A stretch of DNA of 8,158 bases from an uncultured Oscillospiraceae bacterium (lineage in GTDB: Bacteria > Bacillota > Clostridia > Oscillospirales > Oscillospiraceae): the NCBI GenBank assembly GCA_934635545.1, contig CAKTZN010000081.1, positions 1 through 8,158 of the forward strand. Reading direction: 5' to 3'. A program made the position numbers and the translations under genes. Positions 1-6,877 of the stretch are shown one piece after another. Within the stretch, counting starts at the first letter, position 1; the number at the start of each line of letters is the position of its first letter. The notes beneath the pieces were generated by a model. It did not search any database and was not told the origin of the DNA. It saw nothing but the letters and a program-made list of their open reading frames with translations.

Positions 1-144
1 CGCCAGTGCCAGACCACCATCGCCGCCGGTAAGCTGCTGATGAAGGACCGCGTGCTGGTGGGCATCGACGAGGAGGCTGAGAACGCCCACATCCTCGAGG
101 CCGCCAAGAAGCTCTGGGGCGATCTGAACCACAGAGAGTATTGA
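1..144 (+). CDS. ssnA: C-terminal end of an amidohydrolase, probably SsnA-like (5' truncated)
   Basis: An open frame runs from the left edge for 47 codons to a TGA stop at 142-144; the start lies outside the window. The visible tail includes a short beta-type stretch (AAGKLLMKDRVLVGIDEE) followed by a charged helix ending in AAKKLW. This is the usual ending of metal-dependent amidohydrolases of the SsnA/TrzA/chlorohydrolase type, where the last beta strands (a 'VNGKxVxKDxxLxxIDEE' pattern) rebuild the composite domain after the TIM barrel. The metal-binding and catalytic residues are not visible, so the substrate cannot be judged. SsnA is a known neighbour of YgfK: in E. coli the two genes are adjacent in a selenium/molybdenum-hydroxylase and purine-related cluster. 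That context is the main reason for preferring SsnA over another amidohydrolase. It lies on the same strand as the downstream gene, 169 bases upstream. The gene name is an inference. Confidence 0.6.
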   Translation, partial: RQCQTTIAAGKLLMKDRVLVGIDEEAENAHILEAAKKLWGDLNHREY

Positions 145-151
145 TCCTCCT

Positions 152-178
152 TAAAGGGGGGATACGATCCCCCCTTTA
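152..178 (+). terminator. Perfect 12-bp hairpin just after the amidohydrolase gene, possible weak or atypical terminator
   Basis: TAAAGGGGGGAT (152-163) and ATCCCCCCTTTA (167-178) are exact reverse complements around a three-base ACG loop, beginning eight bases after the stop codon. The stem ends in TTTA but is followed by GATTCCCC rather than a run of T. It is therefore not a classical intrinsic terminator. It could be a weak terminator, or an mRNA 3'-end or processing stabiliser separating expression of the two forward genes. Confidence 0.5.
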
Positions 179-188
179 GATTCCCCCT

Positions 189-273
189 CACCAGTTGACA
201 TCGGTCACTGGTGCCGCCGCCCAAGGCGGCTGGGTCAATGTATTTTTGCCACGCACATGTCGCGGCAAAAATG
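189..273 (+). promoter_or_regulatory. Structured 5' leader upstream of ygfK with three further inverted repeats
   Basis: Three hairpin-forming inverted repeats follow one another. The first pairs CACCAGT (189-195) with ACTGGTG (207-213), with an inner GAC/GTC extension and one bulged T. The second pairs GCCGCC (216-221) with GGCGGC (225-230) around CAA. The third pairs ATTTTTGCC (242-250) with GGCAAAAAT (264-272) around a 13-base loop. TTGAC (195-199) could alternatively pair with GTCAA (234-238), which would disrupt the first hairpin and enclose the second. I do not recognise a known riboswitch consensus. The last hairpin ends about 28 bases before the Shine-Dalgarno, so the ribosome site is not obviously sequestered. 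It may be a cis-acting RNA, a 5' stabiliser or unrelated short repeats. The rest of the 145-313 gap has no convincing promoter: a TATTAT at 278-283 lacks a matching -35 box. Confidence 0.35.
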
Positions 274-300
274 ATTCTATTATTTGAAACCATAACGACA

Positions 301-306
301 AGGAGG
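301..306 (+). promoter_or_regulatory. Ribosome binding site of ygfK
   Basis: AGGAGG, preceded by another A, sits seven bases before the ATG at 314. This near-perfect Shine-Dalgarno fixes the start of the long reading frame at 314 rather than at the in-frame ATG four codons later. Confidence 0.85.
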
Positions 307-313
307 ACATCCC

Positions 314-3268
314 ATGTCTGAAAAAATGTATCCCATCCCCTTCAAATCCCTGATGAACTGGGTGGTCACCGAATACGCCAACTGCGGCGAGATCTTCGGC
401 GTGCGCAAGGCCTATCACGCCACCGGCAAATCCCTGCCCATCTTCGGCGAGCGGATCGAGACCCCCTTCGGTCCCGCCGCCGGTCCCAACAGCCAGTTGG
501 CCCAGAACATTATCGCCGCCTATATGGCCGGCGCCCGCTTCTTCGAGGTCAAGACCGTCCAGAAGATGGACGGCGCCGACCTGGCCGCCTGTGTGCCCCG
601 TCCCTGCATCCTGGCCAATGACGAGGGCTATAACCAGGAGTGGTCCACCGAGCTGACCATCCCCCAGGCTATGGACGAGTATATCAAGGCCTGGTGCGCC
701 CTGAAGGTGCTCAGCAAGGTGTACGGTCTGGGCGATCCCAACGGGTTCGTATTCAACATGTCCGTGGGCTATGATCTGGAGGGCATCAAGGGCGACAAGG
801 TCAACACCTATATCGAGGGCATGAAGGACGCCAACAAGACCGCCATCTTCGGTGAGTGCAAGGCTGTTCTGAAGGAGCTGTTCCCCGAGGAGAGCGCTTA
901 CATCGACGCCATCGATCCCCGCGTCAGCCGCAGCGTCACCGTGTCCACCCTCCACGGCTGTCCTCCCGACGAGATCGAGCGCATCGCCAGCTATCTGATC
1001 ACCGAGAAGCACCTGCATACCTTCGTCAAGTGCAACCCCACCATCCTGGGCTACGAGACCGCCCGCCGCACGCTGGACAGCATGGGCTACGACTACATCG
1101 TGTTTGACGAGCACCACTTCAACGAGGATCTCCAGTGGGAGGACGCGGTGCCCATGTTCGAGCGTCTGCAGGCCCTGGCCGACAGCAAGGGCCTGGAGTT
1201 CGGCCTGAAGCTCTCCAACACCTTCCCGGTGGACACCACCCGCGGTGAACTGCCCAACGAGGAGATGTACATGTCCGGCCGCTCCCTGTTCCCCCTGACC
1301 ATCGAGATGTGCCACCGCATTTCCCGCCAGTTCCAGGGTAAGATGCGCATCTCCTTCGCCGGCGGCGCCGAGTACTTCAACTGCGACAAGCTGTTTGCCG
1401 CCGGTATCTGGCCCATCACCGTGGCCACCACGATCCTGAAGCCCGGCGGCTACAACCGCCTGCTGCAGATGGTGGAGAAGGTGGAGCACATGACCTACAA
1501 GCCCTTCTGCGGCACCGATACCCAGGCCATCTGCGAGATGTCCACCGCCAGCCATACCGACGTGCACCACGTCAAGCCCATCAAGCCCCTGCCCAGCCGC
1601 AAGAGCGAGAAGAGTGTGCCCTGGATCGACTGCTTCAGCGCCCCCTGCAAGGGCGGCTGCCCCATCGCCCAGGACATCCCCGAGTATCTGGAGCTGGTGA
1701 ACAAGGGCCTGTACGGCCCGGCGCTGAAGCTCATTACCGAGAAGAACCCCCTGCCGTTCCTGACCGGTACCATCTGCGCCCACCGCTGCCAGACCAAGTG
1801 CTCCCGCAACTTCTATGAGGAGTCCGTCCACATCCGTGACGCCAAGCTGGTGGCCGCCAGAAACGGTTACAGTGCCGTCATGGCCAACATCCGCCCCACC
1901 GAGAAGATCTCCGGCAAGAAGGCCGCCATCATCGGCGGCGGCCCCACCGGTATCGCCGCCGCCAACTTCCTGGCCCGCGCCGGTATCGCCGTGACGATCT
2001 TCGAGCGTGAGAAGGAGCTGGGCGGCGTGCCCCGTCATGTGATCCCCAGCTTCCGTATCGCCAACGAGACCATCGCCAAGGACATCGCCATGATGGAGAA
2101 GTACGGCGTTGAGGTCAAGTGCGGCGCGCCCGCACCCTCCGTGGCCGAGCTGAAGCAGCAGGGCTACACCCACATCCTGTTCGCCGTGGGCGCCTGGAAG
2201 CCCGGCAAGCTGGATATCGCCGGTGACGTGGCCGGTGCCATCCAGTGGATGAAGGGCGTGAAGGCTGGCAACATCTCTGTGGCCGGTAACATCGCCGTCA
2301 TCGGCGGCGGCAACACCGCTATGGACGCAGCCCGCCTTGCCAAGCGCAGCGGCGCCAGGAACGTGACCCTGGTCTATCGCCGTACCCGCAAGTACATGCC
2401 CGCCGACGAGCATGAGCTGGCCCTGGCCCTGGCCGACGGCGTGGTGTTCGCCGAGCTGGCCGCTCCCGTGAAGCAGGCCGACGGCGTGCTGACGTGCGAG
2501 AAGATGGTGCTGGGCGAGGCCGACGCCTCCGGCCGCCGCAGCCCCGTGGGCAGCGGTGAATTCTTCGACATCCCCTGTGATCTGGTGATCTCCGCCGTGG
2601 GCGAGCAGGTGGACGACGCGCTCATGGCCGCCAACGGCATCGAGCTGGATAAGAAGGGCCGTCCTGCCTTCAAGACCAATGTCGAGGGCGTGTACGCCGC
2701 CGGTGACGCCACCCGCGGCCCCGCCACCGTCGTCGAGGGTATCGCCGATGCCGCCGCCTTCGCCGCCGAGGTCATCGGCGCGCCCCACACCTACGAGATT
2801 CCCGCCCAGGCCTACGTCACCATCGCTGATGCCGCCGCCAAGAAGGGCGTGCTGAAGATGGCGGAGTATCCCTGCCAGGAGGGTCAGCGCTGCCTGCAGT
2901 GCAAGACGCTGTGCGAGAACTGCGTGGATTCCTGCCCCAACCGCGCCAACGTGGCCATCGCCATGGCCGACGGCAAGCACCAGATCGTCCATGTGGACAA
3001 GATGTGCAACGAGTGCGGCAACTGCACCCAGTTCTGCCCCTACGCCTCCGAGCCCTGCCACGACAAGTTCACCCTGTTCCAGACCGCTGAGGACATGGTG
3101 GATTCCCACAACGCAGGCGTGCTGTTCCTGGGCGGCGACAAGGTGCGCGTCCGCACCTTCGGCGAGCCCAAGGACTACGATCTGAGCGATGCCAACAATG
3201 GCCTGCCCGCCGATCTGGAGACGCTGATCGTCACCCTCCGCGACAAGTACGGCTACCTGTTCGCGTAA
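314..3268 (+). CDS. ygfK: YgfK-like putative selenate reductase subunit / FAD- and Fe-S-dependent oxidoreductase
   Basis: 984 residues, close to the roughly 1030 of E. coli YgfK. Domains in order: residues 1-420 form a dihydroorotate dehydrogenase-like TIM barrel with a HGCPPDEIERIA segment. Residues 435-525 form a GltD/dihydropyrimidine dehydrogenase-type Fe-S helical domain with cysteines 440, 445, 449 and 488, 492, 496. Residues 535-830 form a two-dinucleotide flavoprotein module, with FAD site GGGPTG at 541-546, NAD(P)H site GGGNTAMD at 664-671 and a second FAD motif AAGDA around 795-799. Residues 850-930 form a ferredoxin-like tail with cysteines 860, 863, 867, 870, 874 and 898, 901, 904, 908, 915. 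No signal peptide or membrane segment is seen, so it should be cytoplasmic. The family was linked to selenate reduction in E. coli and is clustered with molybdenum hydroxylases and anaerobic purine degradation genes; the exact reaction is unsettled. It probably moves electrons between NAD(P)H and a partner through flavin and Fe-S centres. It is followed by a strong terminator. Confidence 0.9.
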   Translation: MSEKMYPIPFKSLMNWVVTEYANCGEIFGVRKAYHATGKSLPIFGERIETPFGPAAGPNSQLAQNIIAAYMAGARFFEVKTVQKMDGADLAACVPRPCILANDEGYNQEWSTELTIPQAMDEYIKAWCALKVLSKVYGLGDPNGFVFNMSVGYDLEGIKGDKVNTYIEGMKDANKTAIFGECKAVLKELFPEESAYIDAIDPRVSRSVTVSTLHGCPPDEIERIASYLITEKHLHTFVKCNPTILGYETARRTLDSMGYDYIVFDEHHFNEDLQWEDAVPMFERLQALADSKGLEFGLKLSNTFPVDTTRGELPNEEMYMSGRSLFPLTIEMCHRISRQFQGKMRISFAGGAEYFNCDKLFAAGIWPITVATTILKPGGYNRLLQMVEKVEHMTYKPFCGTDTQAICEMSTASHTDVHHVKPIKPLPSRKSEKSVPWIDCFSAPCKGGCPIAQDIPEYLELVNKGLYGPALKLITEKNPLPFLTGTICAHRCQTKCSRNFYEESVHIRDAKLVAARNGYSAVMANIRPTEKISGKKAAIIGGGPTGIAAANFLARAGIAVTIFEREKELGGVPRHVIPSFRIANETIAKDIAMMEKYGVEVKCGAPAPSVAELKQQGYTHILFAVGAWKPGKLDIAGDVAGAIQWMKGVKAGNISVAGNIAVIGGGNTAMDAARLAKRSGARNVTLVYRRTRKYMPADEHELALALADGVVFAELAAPVKQADGVLTCEKMVLGEADASGRRSPVGSGEFFDIPCDLVISAVGEQVDDALMAANGIELDKKGRPAFKTNVEGVYAAGDATRGPATVVEGIADAAAFAAEVIGAPHTYEIPAQAYVTIADAAAKKGVLKMAEYPCQEGQRCLQCKTLCENCVDSCPNRANVAIAMADGKHQIVHVDKMCNECGNCTQFCPYASEPCHDKFTLFQTAEDMVDSHNAGVLFLGGDKVRVRTFGEPKDYDLSDANNGLPADLETLIVTLRDKYGYLFA

Positions 3269-3286
3269 GATACGTTTCAATCGCAT

Positions 3287-3318
3287 AAAAATGGCCACCC
3301 TTTTGGGTGGCCATTTTT
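3287..3318. terminator. Bidirectional intrinsic terminator downstream of ygfK
   Basis: AAAAATGGCCACCC (3287-3300) and GGGTGGCCATTTTT (3305-3318) form a perfect 14-bp stem around a TTTT loop. The A-run on one side and T-run on the other give a U-tract in both directions. It begins 18 bases after the ygfK stop and would also catch transcripts of the convergent operon that escape the hairpin at 3368-3399. Confidence 0.9.
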
Positions 3319-3340
3319 CGTGCGTGAGAGAAATGGGGTA

Positions 3341-3364
3341 GGGGCGGACGACCCTGTCCGCCCC
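3341..3364. repeat. GC-rich palindrome between the two terminators, REP-like
   Basis: GGGGCGGAC (3341-3349) and GTCCGCCCC (3356-3364) are exact reverse complements around a six-base GACCCT loop, preceded by GGGGTA. There is no T-run on either side, so it is not itself a standard terminator. Short GGGCGGAC-type palindromes of this kind look like dispersed intergenic repeats of some GC-rich Clostridia. Whether it recurs in this genome cannot be seen from one window. Confidence 0.5.
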
Positions 3365-3367
3365 ATA

Positions 3368-3399
3368 AAAAATGCCCTCCCAAGCGGGAGGGCATTTTT
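3368..3399. terminator. Bidirectional intrinsic terminator downstream of the antiporter operon
   Basis: AAAAATGCCCTCCC (3368-3381) and GGGAGGGCATTTTT (3386-3399) form a perfect 14-bp stem with an AAGC loop, with A-run and T-run flanks (six A at 3367-3372, five T at 3395-3399). Read on the reverse strand it lies 43 bases beyond the stop of the last antiporter gene and would give a U6 tract. A minor 6-bp hairpin (AAAGTC 3415-3420 with GACTTT 3425-3430) lies between the stop and this terminator. Confidence 0.9.
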
Positions 3400-3442
3400 G
3401 CGCTTGTTGGAAGCAAAGTCGCCAGACTTTTCGCCAGTTGTG

Positions 3443-5407
3443 TTAAAACACATGGCAGATGACCACCGTCAGCACCACGCACAATCCCAGGCACGTCATC
3501 AGCAGGCCGAAGGACAGGCTGTGGGTCATGCGATCCAGCAGATCCTGCTTGGTCTCCAGCCGGTCGGCGGCCTCCTGAGCGGCCTTGTCGCCGCTCTGGC
3601 GGGCGATGGCCTGCACCAGCGGGGAGTAGGACTGGGTCTCCTTCTCGCGGCTGGGCCGCAGCAGTGCCCGCTGCACCGCCAGCACCACCACGTCGAAAGC
3701 GTCGCAGGCGATGCGGCACACCACGCCCACCACCGCGAACAGTGCCCGGAAGAAGGGCTTGTAGACGCTGTCCTCCAGACTGAGCCACTTGGGCCAGCGG
3801 CTGAGATAGAAGCCCTCTTTGGTCATCAGTACCTTGCGGATGAACAGGAAGTACACCAACATGCCGATGGCCAGCGAGATCACCACACCCTTGAGATTCG
3901 TCCACGCGAAGTAGTGGATAGCGTGGTCAAAGGCGTGTCCGCCGGTGAAGTCCAGCGTCGCGCCGCTGATCTTCTCGGCAATGGCGTGGGGCGTCAGGCC
4001 CAGCACCGGCAGCGCCACGGCGGCAAGACACAGGGCGATGACCGACGCCGGCTTACCCCACTGCTTGCCGTATTCCTTTCCCTTCTGCCAGAAGATGGCC
4101 ACATAGATCTTGGTGAGATACGCCGCCGTCAATCCGCCGGAGAACAGGAACAGCCACTCCACCACGGTGATGATTGTCATGCCGCTCATGTGGGCGTATT
4201 CCACCAGCGCCTCATGCACCAGCGTCTTGCTGAGATAGCCCAGGAAGCCGGGAATACCCGCCAGGGAGCAGGCACCGCACAGGAACAGCACATGCAGCAG
4301 CGGCTTGCCGCGGCCGAAGCCCTTGATGTCGTTGAGATCCAGGGCGTGGGTGTTGTAGTATACCACACCGGCGAACAGGAACAGCGCCAACTTCACCAGC
4401 GAGTGGTTCATCATATACAGCACCGTGCCGTTGGCGGCCAGCGCGTTATGCTCACCCAGCAGGCACAGCATGGACGCACCCACGGTGATAAAGCCGATCT
4501 GGGACAGGGAGGAGCAGGCCAGAATGTACTTGAGGTTGGTGGAGAACACCGCCAGCACCGCGCCCAGCACCATGGTGATGGCACCCAGCACAAGCAGCAG
4601 CATGCCCCAACTGTGGTCGCCCGTCAGCACCTGGCCGGTCAGCAGCAGTACGCCGAAGATACCGGCCTTGGTCAGCACGCCGCTCAGCAGCGCCGAGGCA
4701 GGGGCGGGAGCAACGGGGTGCGCCTTGGGAAGCCAGATATGCACCGAGAACAGGCCCGCCTTGGCAGCAAAGCCGAACAGGATGCACAGGGCGGCGGCCC
4801 ACAGGCGGCTGCGCTCCATGGCGGCCACGGCGTCGTGCAGCTCCGCGATCACCAGCGTGCCGGTGGCGTTATACAGCAGGAACAGGCCCATCAGCGTCAC
4901 CAGACCGCCCAGCACCGCGATGGTCAGGTAAGTCTTACCGGCGTCCATGGCGTCGGGGGTCTCCTCCTGCACCACCCACACATAGGAGCTGAGAGACATC
5001 AGCTCGAAGAACAGGAAGGTGGTGTACAGGTCGGCGGACAGGAACACGCCCGCCGTGAAGCCCAGGCAGATCAGGAAGAAGAAATAGTACCGCTTCAGGT
5101 GATGGTGACCGTGGAAATACTGGGGACTCAGCAGGGCCGAGACGAACCACATGAAGCACACCACGATGCCGTACAGCTTCTGGAACCCGCCGGCCCAGAA
5201 GCTCAGGCGCATCACCGGCACGGTGACGGTGGAGCCGTCCGCGGTAGCGGCCACATACACCATGGCCAGCAGCGTCAGCAGCGTGAACACGATGGACAGC
5301 GCGCCCAGCCGTTTTCCGTCGTCATGGCGATCCGGCAGCACCGCGATGACCAGCGCCGACAGCACCGGTAGCAGCACAACGGCCAGCAGCATGATCGTTG
5401 TCATCAC
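3443..5407 (-). CDS. Proton-conducting antiporter-like membrane subunit with C-terminal lateral-helix extension (NuoL/HyfB/MrpD superfamily)
   Basis: A 654-residue polytopic membrane protein of the complex I antiporter family (proton_antipo_M). Residues matching the conserved proton path are present: Glu135 in LFFE (TM5), Lys216 in GFAAK (TM7), Lys247 in LLSGVLTKAG (TM8), His335/Lys339 in MMNHSLVK and Lys394 in GYLSK (TM12). It is longer than its two neighbours because of an added C-terminus. This has a membrane segment at 505-527, an amphipathic stretch at 543-583 starting LSLEDSVYKPFF, a charged segment at 584-628 and a last membrane helix at 631-652. This recalls the lateral helix plus anchor of NuoL or MbhH. 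It is the last gene of the reverse operon. The start is ambiguous: GTG at 5407 overlaps the upstream stop as GTGA and lies seven bases from AGGCGG, while ATG at 5404 overlaps it as TGATG. Either arrangement suggests translational coupling. Which complex it serves cannot be told from the window. Confidence 0.88.
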   Translation of the reverse strand: MMTTIMLLAVVLLPVLSALVIAVLPDRHDDGKRLGALSIVFTLLTLLAMVYVAATADGSTVTVPVMRLSFWAGGFQKLYGIVVCFMWFVSALLSPQYFHGHHHLKRYYFFFLICLGFTAGVFLSADLYTTFLFFELMSLSSYVWVVQEETPDAMDAGKTYLTIAVLGGLVTLMGLFLLYNATGTLVIAELHDAVAAMERSRLWAAALCILFGFAAKAGLFSVHIWLPKAHPVAPAPASALLSGVLTKAGIFGVLLLTGQVLTGDHSWGMLLLVLGAITMVLGAVLAVFSTNLKYILACSSLSQIGFITVGASMLCLLGEHNALAANGTVLYMMNHSLVKLALFLFAGVVYYNTHALDLNDIKGFGRGKPLLHVLFLCGACSLAGIPGFLGYLSKTLVHEALVEYAHMSGMTIITVVEWLFLFSGGLTAAYLTKIYVAIFWQKGKEYGKQWGKPASVIALCLAAVALPVLGLTPHAIAEKISGATLDFTGGHAFDHAIHYFAWTNLKGVVISLAIGMLVYFLFIRKVLMTKEGFYLSRWPKWLSLEDSVYKPFFRALFAVVGVVCRIACDAFDVVVLAVQRALLRPSREKETQSYSPLVQAIARQSGDKAAQEAADRLETKQDLLDRMTHSLSFGLLMTCLGLCVVLTVVICHVF

Positions 5408-6864
5408 AGCATCACCGCCTTTCCGATCACGTCAAGCAATACCTCGGGGAACAGGCCCATCAGCAGGCACAGCGCCGCCAGGATCAGCATAGGCACGATC
5501 ATGAAGGGCCCCGCCTCATGGGCGCTTTCGGGGGTGGGAAGCTCCGTCCCCTGGGCGGGGAACCAGGCCTTGACCACCACCTGGAACATGTAGATGGCCG
5601 TCAGCAGCGCGGAGATGAGGATGGCGATGAAGCCCAGATACGAGGCCACGCTGCCCTCGCCCACGGCGGCAAGGCCGATGTACCACTTGCTGACGAAGCC
5701 GTTGAAGGGCGGGATGCCCGTCAGTGCGCAGGCCGCCGCGGTGAAGCAGGCGAAGGTCAGGGGCATCCGCTTGCCCAGACCCTCCAGCTCGCTGACATAC
5801 TCCCGGTGGGCGTAGTGCAGCACGCTGCCCGCGCAGAAGAAGGCCATGATCTTCACCACCGAGTGGACGATCAGGTGCAGGAACGCGGCCAATTCGCCCG
5901 CCGGGGTCATGACGGCGGCGGCAAACAGGATGTAGCTCAGATTGGACACGGTGGAGTAGGCCAGCCGCCGCTTGAAGTGGCGCTGCTTCAGCGCCATGGC
6001 GGAGCCGAACACCAGCGTGATCATGGCCAGCGCCATGACGGTGTACTGTCCCCAGGTGCCGGAGAGAATCTCGGTGCCGAAGGCGAAGTACACCAGACGG
6101 ATGCAGGCGAAGGCACCCGCCTTGACCACGGCCACCGCGTGCAGCAGCGCCGTTACCGGCGTGGGTGCCACGGCGGCGCTGATGAGCCAGCTATGCATGG
6201 GCCAGATGGCCGCCTTGACGCCGCAGCCCACGAAGGCCAGCACGAACACGCCCAGCAGCAGATCCATATTGCCGGTATAGCCCGCCAGATGGCCGCCGGG
6301 GACGAATTCCTGGGCGTCGTTGACGATCAGGAACACCATGCCGATAAAGGCCAGCGCCGCGCCCGCGATGGAGTAGGCGGCGTATTTTACGCCCGCGTGG
6401 ATGGCCTGCTTGGTCATGGCGTGCATCACCAGCGGGATGGTGGCCAGCGTCAGCAGCTCATAGAACAGGTACATGGTCATCATGTTGGCGGCGAAGGCGA
6501 TGCCCAGCGTCACGCCGAAGGATGCCGTGAAGAAGGCCCAGAACATGGGCTTGTGGCCCTCGTGCTTCATGTAGTCCCATGCGTACACCATGGTAAAGGG
6601 CCACAGCGAGGCGGACAGTCCCGCAAACAGCTTGGCCGCGCCGTCCATGCGCAGGGTGAAGTGCAGGGAATCGGTGAACCGCAGGAAGGTGAAGCTGGAG
6701 CCGTCACACTGCAGGATGGCCAGCCACGCCAGAATGGTGGTGGCGCCGATGATGACGCCGTACAGGGCGCAGCGCCCACGGTCGGTGCGGAAGGGGATGA
6801 AGTAGGCCGCCAGACCTGCCACGATGGGCAGGAACACCGGCAGACAAAGCAAAATTCCATTCAT
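5404..6864 (-). CDS. Proton-conducting antiporter-like membrane subunit (NuoM/NuoN/MrpD superfamily)
   Basis: 486 residues, a typical length for a 14-helix antiporter-like subunit, hydrophobic throughout. Matching charged residues are Glu136 in MYLFYE (TM5), Lys217 in GCGVK (TM7), Lys248 in AVVKAG (TM8), His334/Lys338 in VHSVVK and Lys393 in GFVSK (TM12). The protein should sit in the cytoplasmic membrane and translocate protons or exchange Na+/H+ as one module of a larger energy-converting complex. The TM7-TM8 segment reads AAVAPTPVTALLHAVAVVKAG, the NuoL/MrpA-like version. The rest, for example LGKRMPLTF and GIPPFNGFVSKWY, closely resembles the next gene upstream. The ATG at 6864 is supported by GGAGG seven bases upstream. 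The stop overlaps the start region of the downstream gene, and the upstream gene ends 13 bases before this start, so the three form one operon. NuoM-, NuoN-, HyfD- or MrpD-like naming would need phylogeny. Confidence 0.88.
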   Translation of the reverse strand: MNGILLCLPVFLPIVAGLAAYFIPFRTDRGRCALYGVIIGATTILAWLAILQCDGSSFTFLRFTDSLHFTLRMDGAAKLFAGLSASLWPFTMVYAWDYMKHEGHKPMFWAFFTASFGVTLGIAFAANMMTMYLFYELLTLATIPLVMHAMTKQAIHAGVKYAAYSIAGAALAFIGMVFLIVNDAQEFVPGGHLAGYTGNMDLLLGVFVLAFVGCGVKAAIWPMHSWLISAAVAPTPVTALLHAVAVVKAGAFACIRLVYFAFGTEILSGTWGQYTVMALAMITLVFGSAMALKQRHFKRRLAYSTVSNLSYILFAAAVMTPAGELAAFLHLIVHSVVKIMAFFCAGSVLHYAHREYVSELEGLGKRMPLTFACFTAAACALTGIPPFNGFVSKWYIGLAAVGEGSVASYLGFIAILISALLTAIYMFQVVVKAWFPAQGTELPTPESAHEAGPFMIVPMLILAALCLLMGLFPEVLLDVIGKAVML

Positions 6865-6871
6865 ATCAGCA

Positions 6872-6876
6872 CCTCC
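6872..6876 (-). promoter_or_regulatory. Ribosome binding site of the middle antiporter gene, next to the upstream stop codon
   Basis: On the reverse strand the sequence TAAGGGAGGTG contains the TAA stop of the upstream gene (6880-6878) followed directly by GGGAGG, seven bases before the ATG at 6864. The Shine-Dalgarno therefore lies inside the 13-base gap immediately after the stop. This packing suggests that the two genes are translated from one mRNA. Confidence 0.75.
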
Positions 6877-6877
6877 C

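Noticed and set aside
195..200. Perfect TTGACA resembling a -35 box upstream of ygfK
   Set aside because: The sequence 17 bases downstream is CCGCCC-rich with no -10-like hexamer, and the motif lies inside an inverted repeat. A TATTAT at 278-283 is also without a -35 partner. No promoter is claimed.
238..321. Small open frame of 27 codons in the ygfK leader, overlapping the ygfK start
   Set aside because: It has no Shine-Dalgarno, runs through a hairpin and encodes nothing recognisable. A regulatory leader peptide cannot be excluded but is unsupported.
314..3268. Possible selenocysteine codon in ygfK because of its link with selenium
   Set aside because: The frame has no internal TGA, and all recognisable cluster ligands are ordinary Cys codons.
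188..3298. A very long antisense open frame (about 1036 codons) opposite ygfK
   Set aside because: Its translation is a monotonous Gly/Ala/His/Leu/Val/Asp-rich sequence with no motif, as expected opposite a GC-rich coding gene with biased third positions. The forward frame has clear domains and a strong ribosome site.
3320..5371. Long forward open frame opposite the 654-residue antiporter gene
   Set aside because: His/Gln/Gly/Arg-rich, low-complexity translation without a recognisable domain. It starts inside a terminator region and mirrors a well-supported membrane protein on the other strand.
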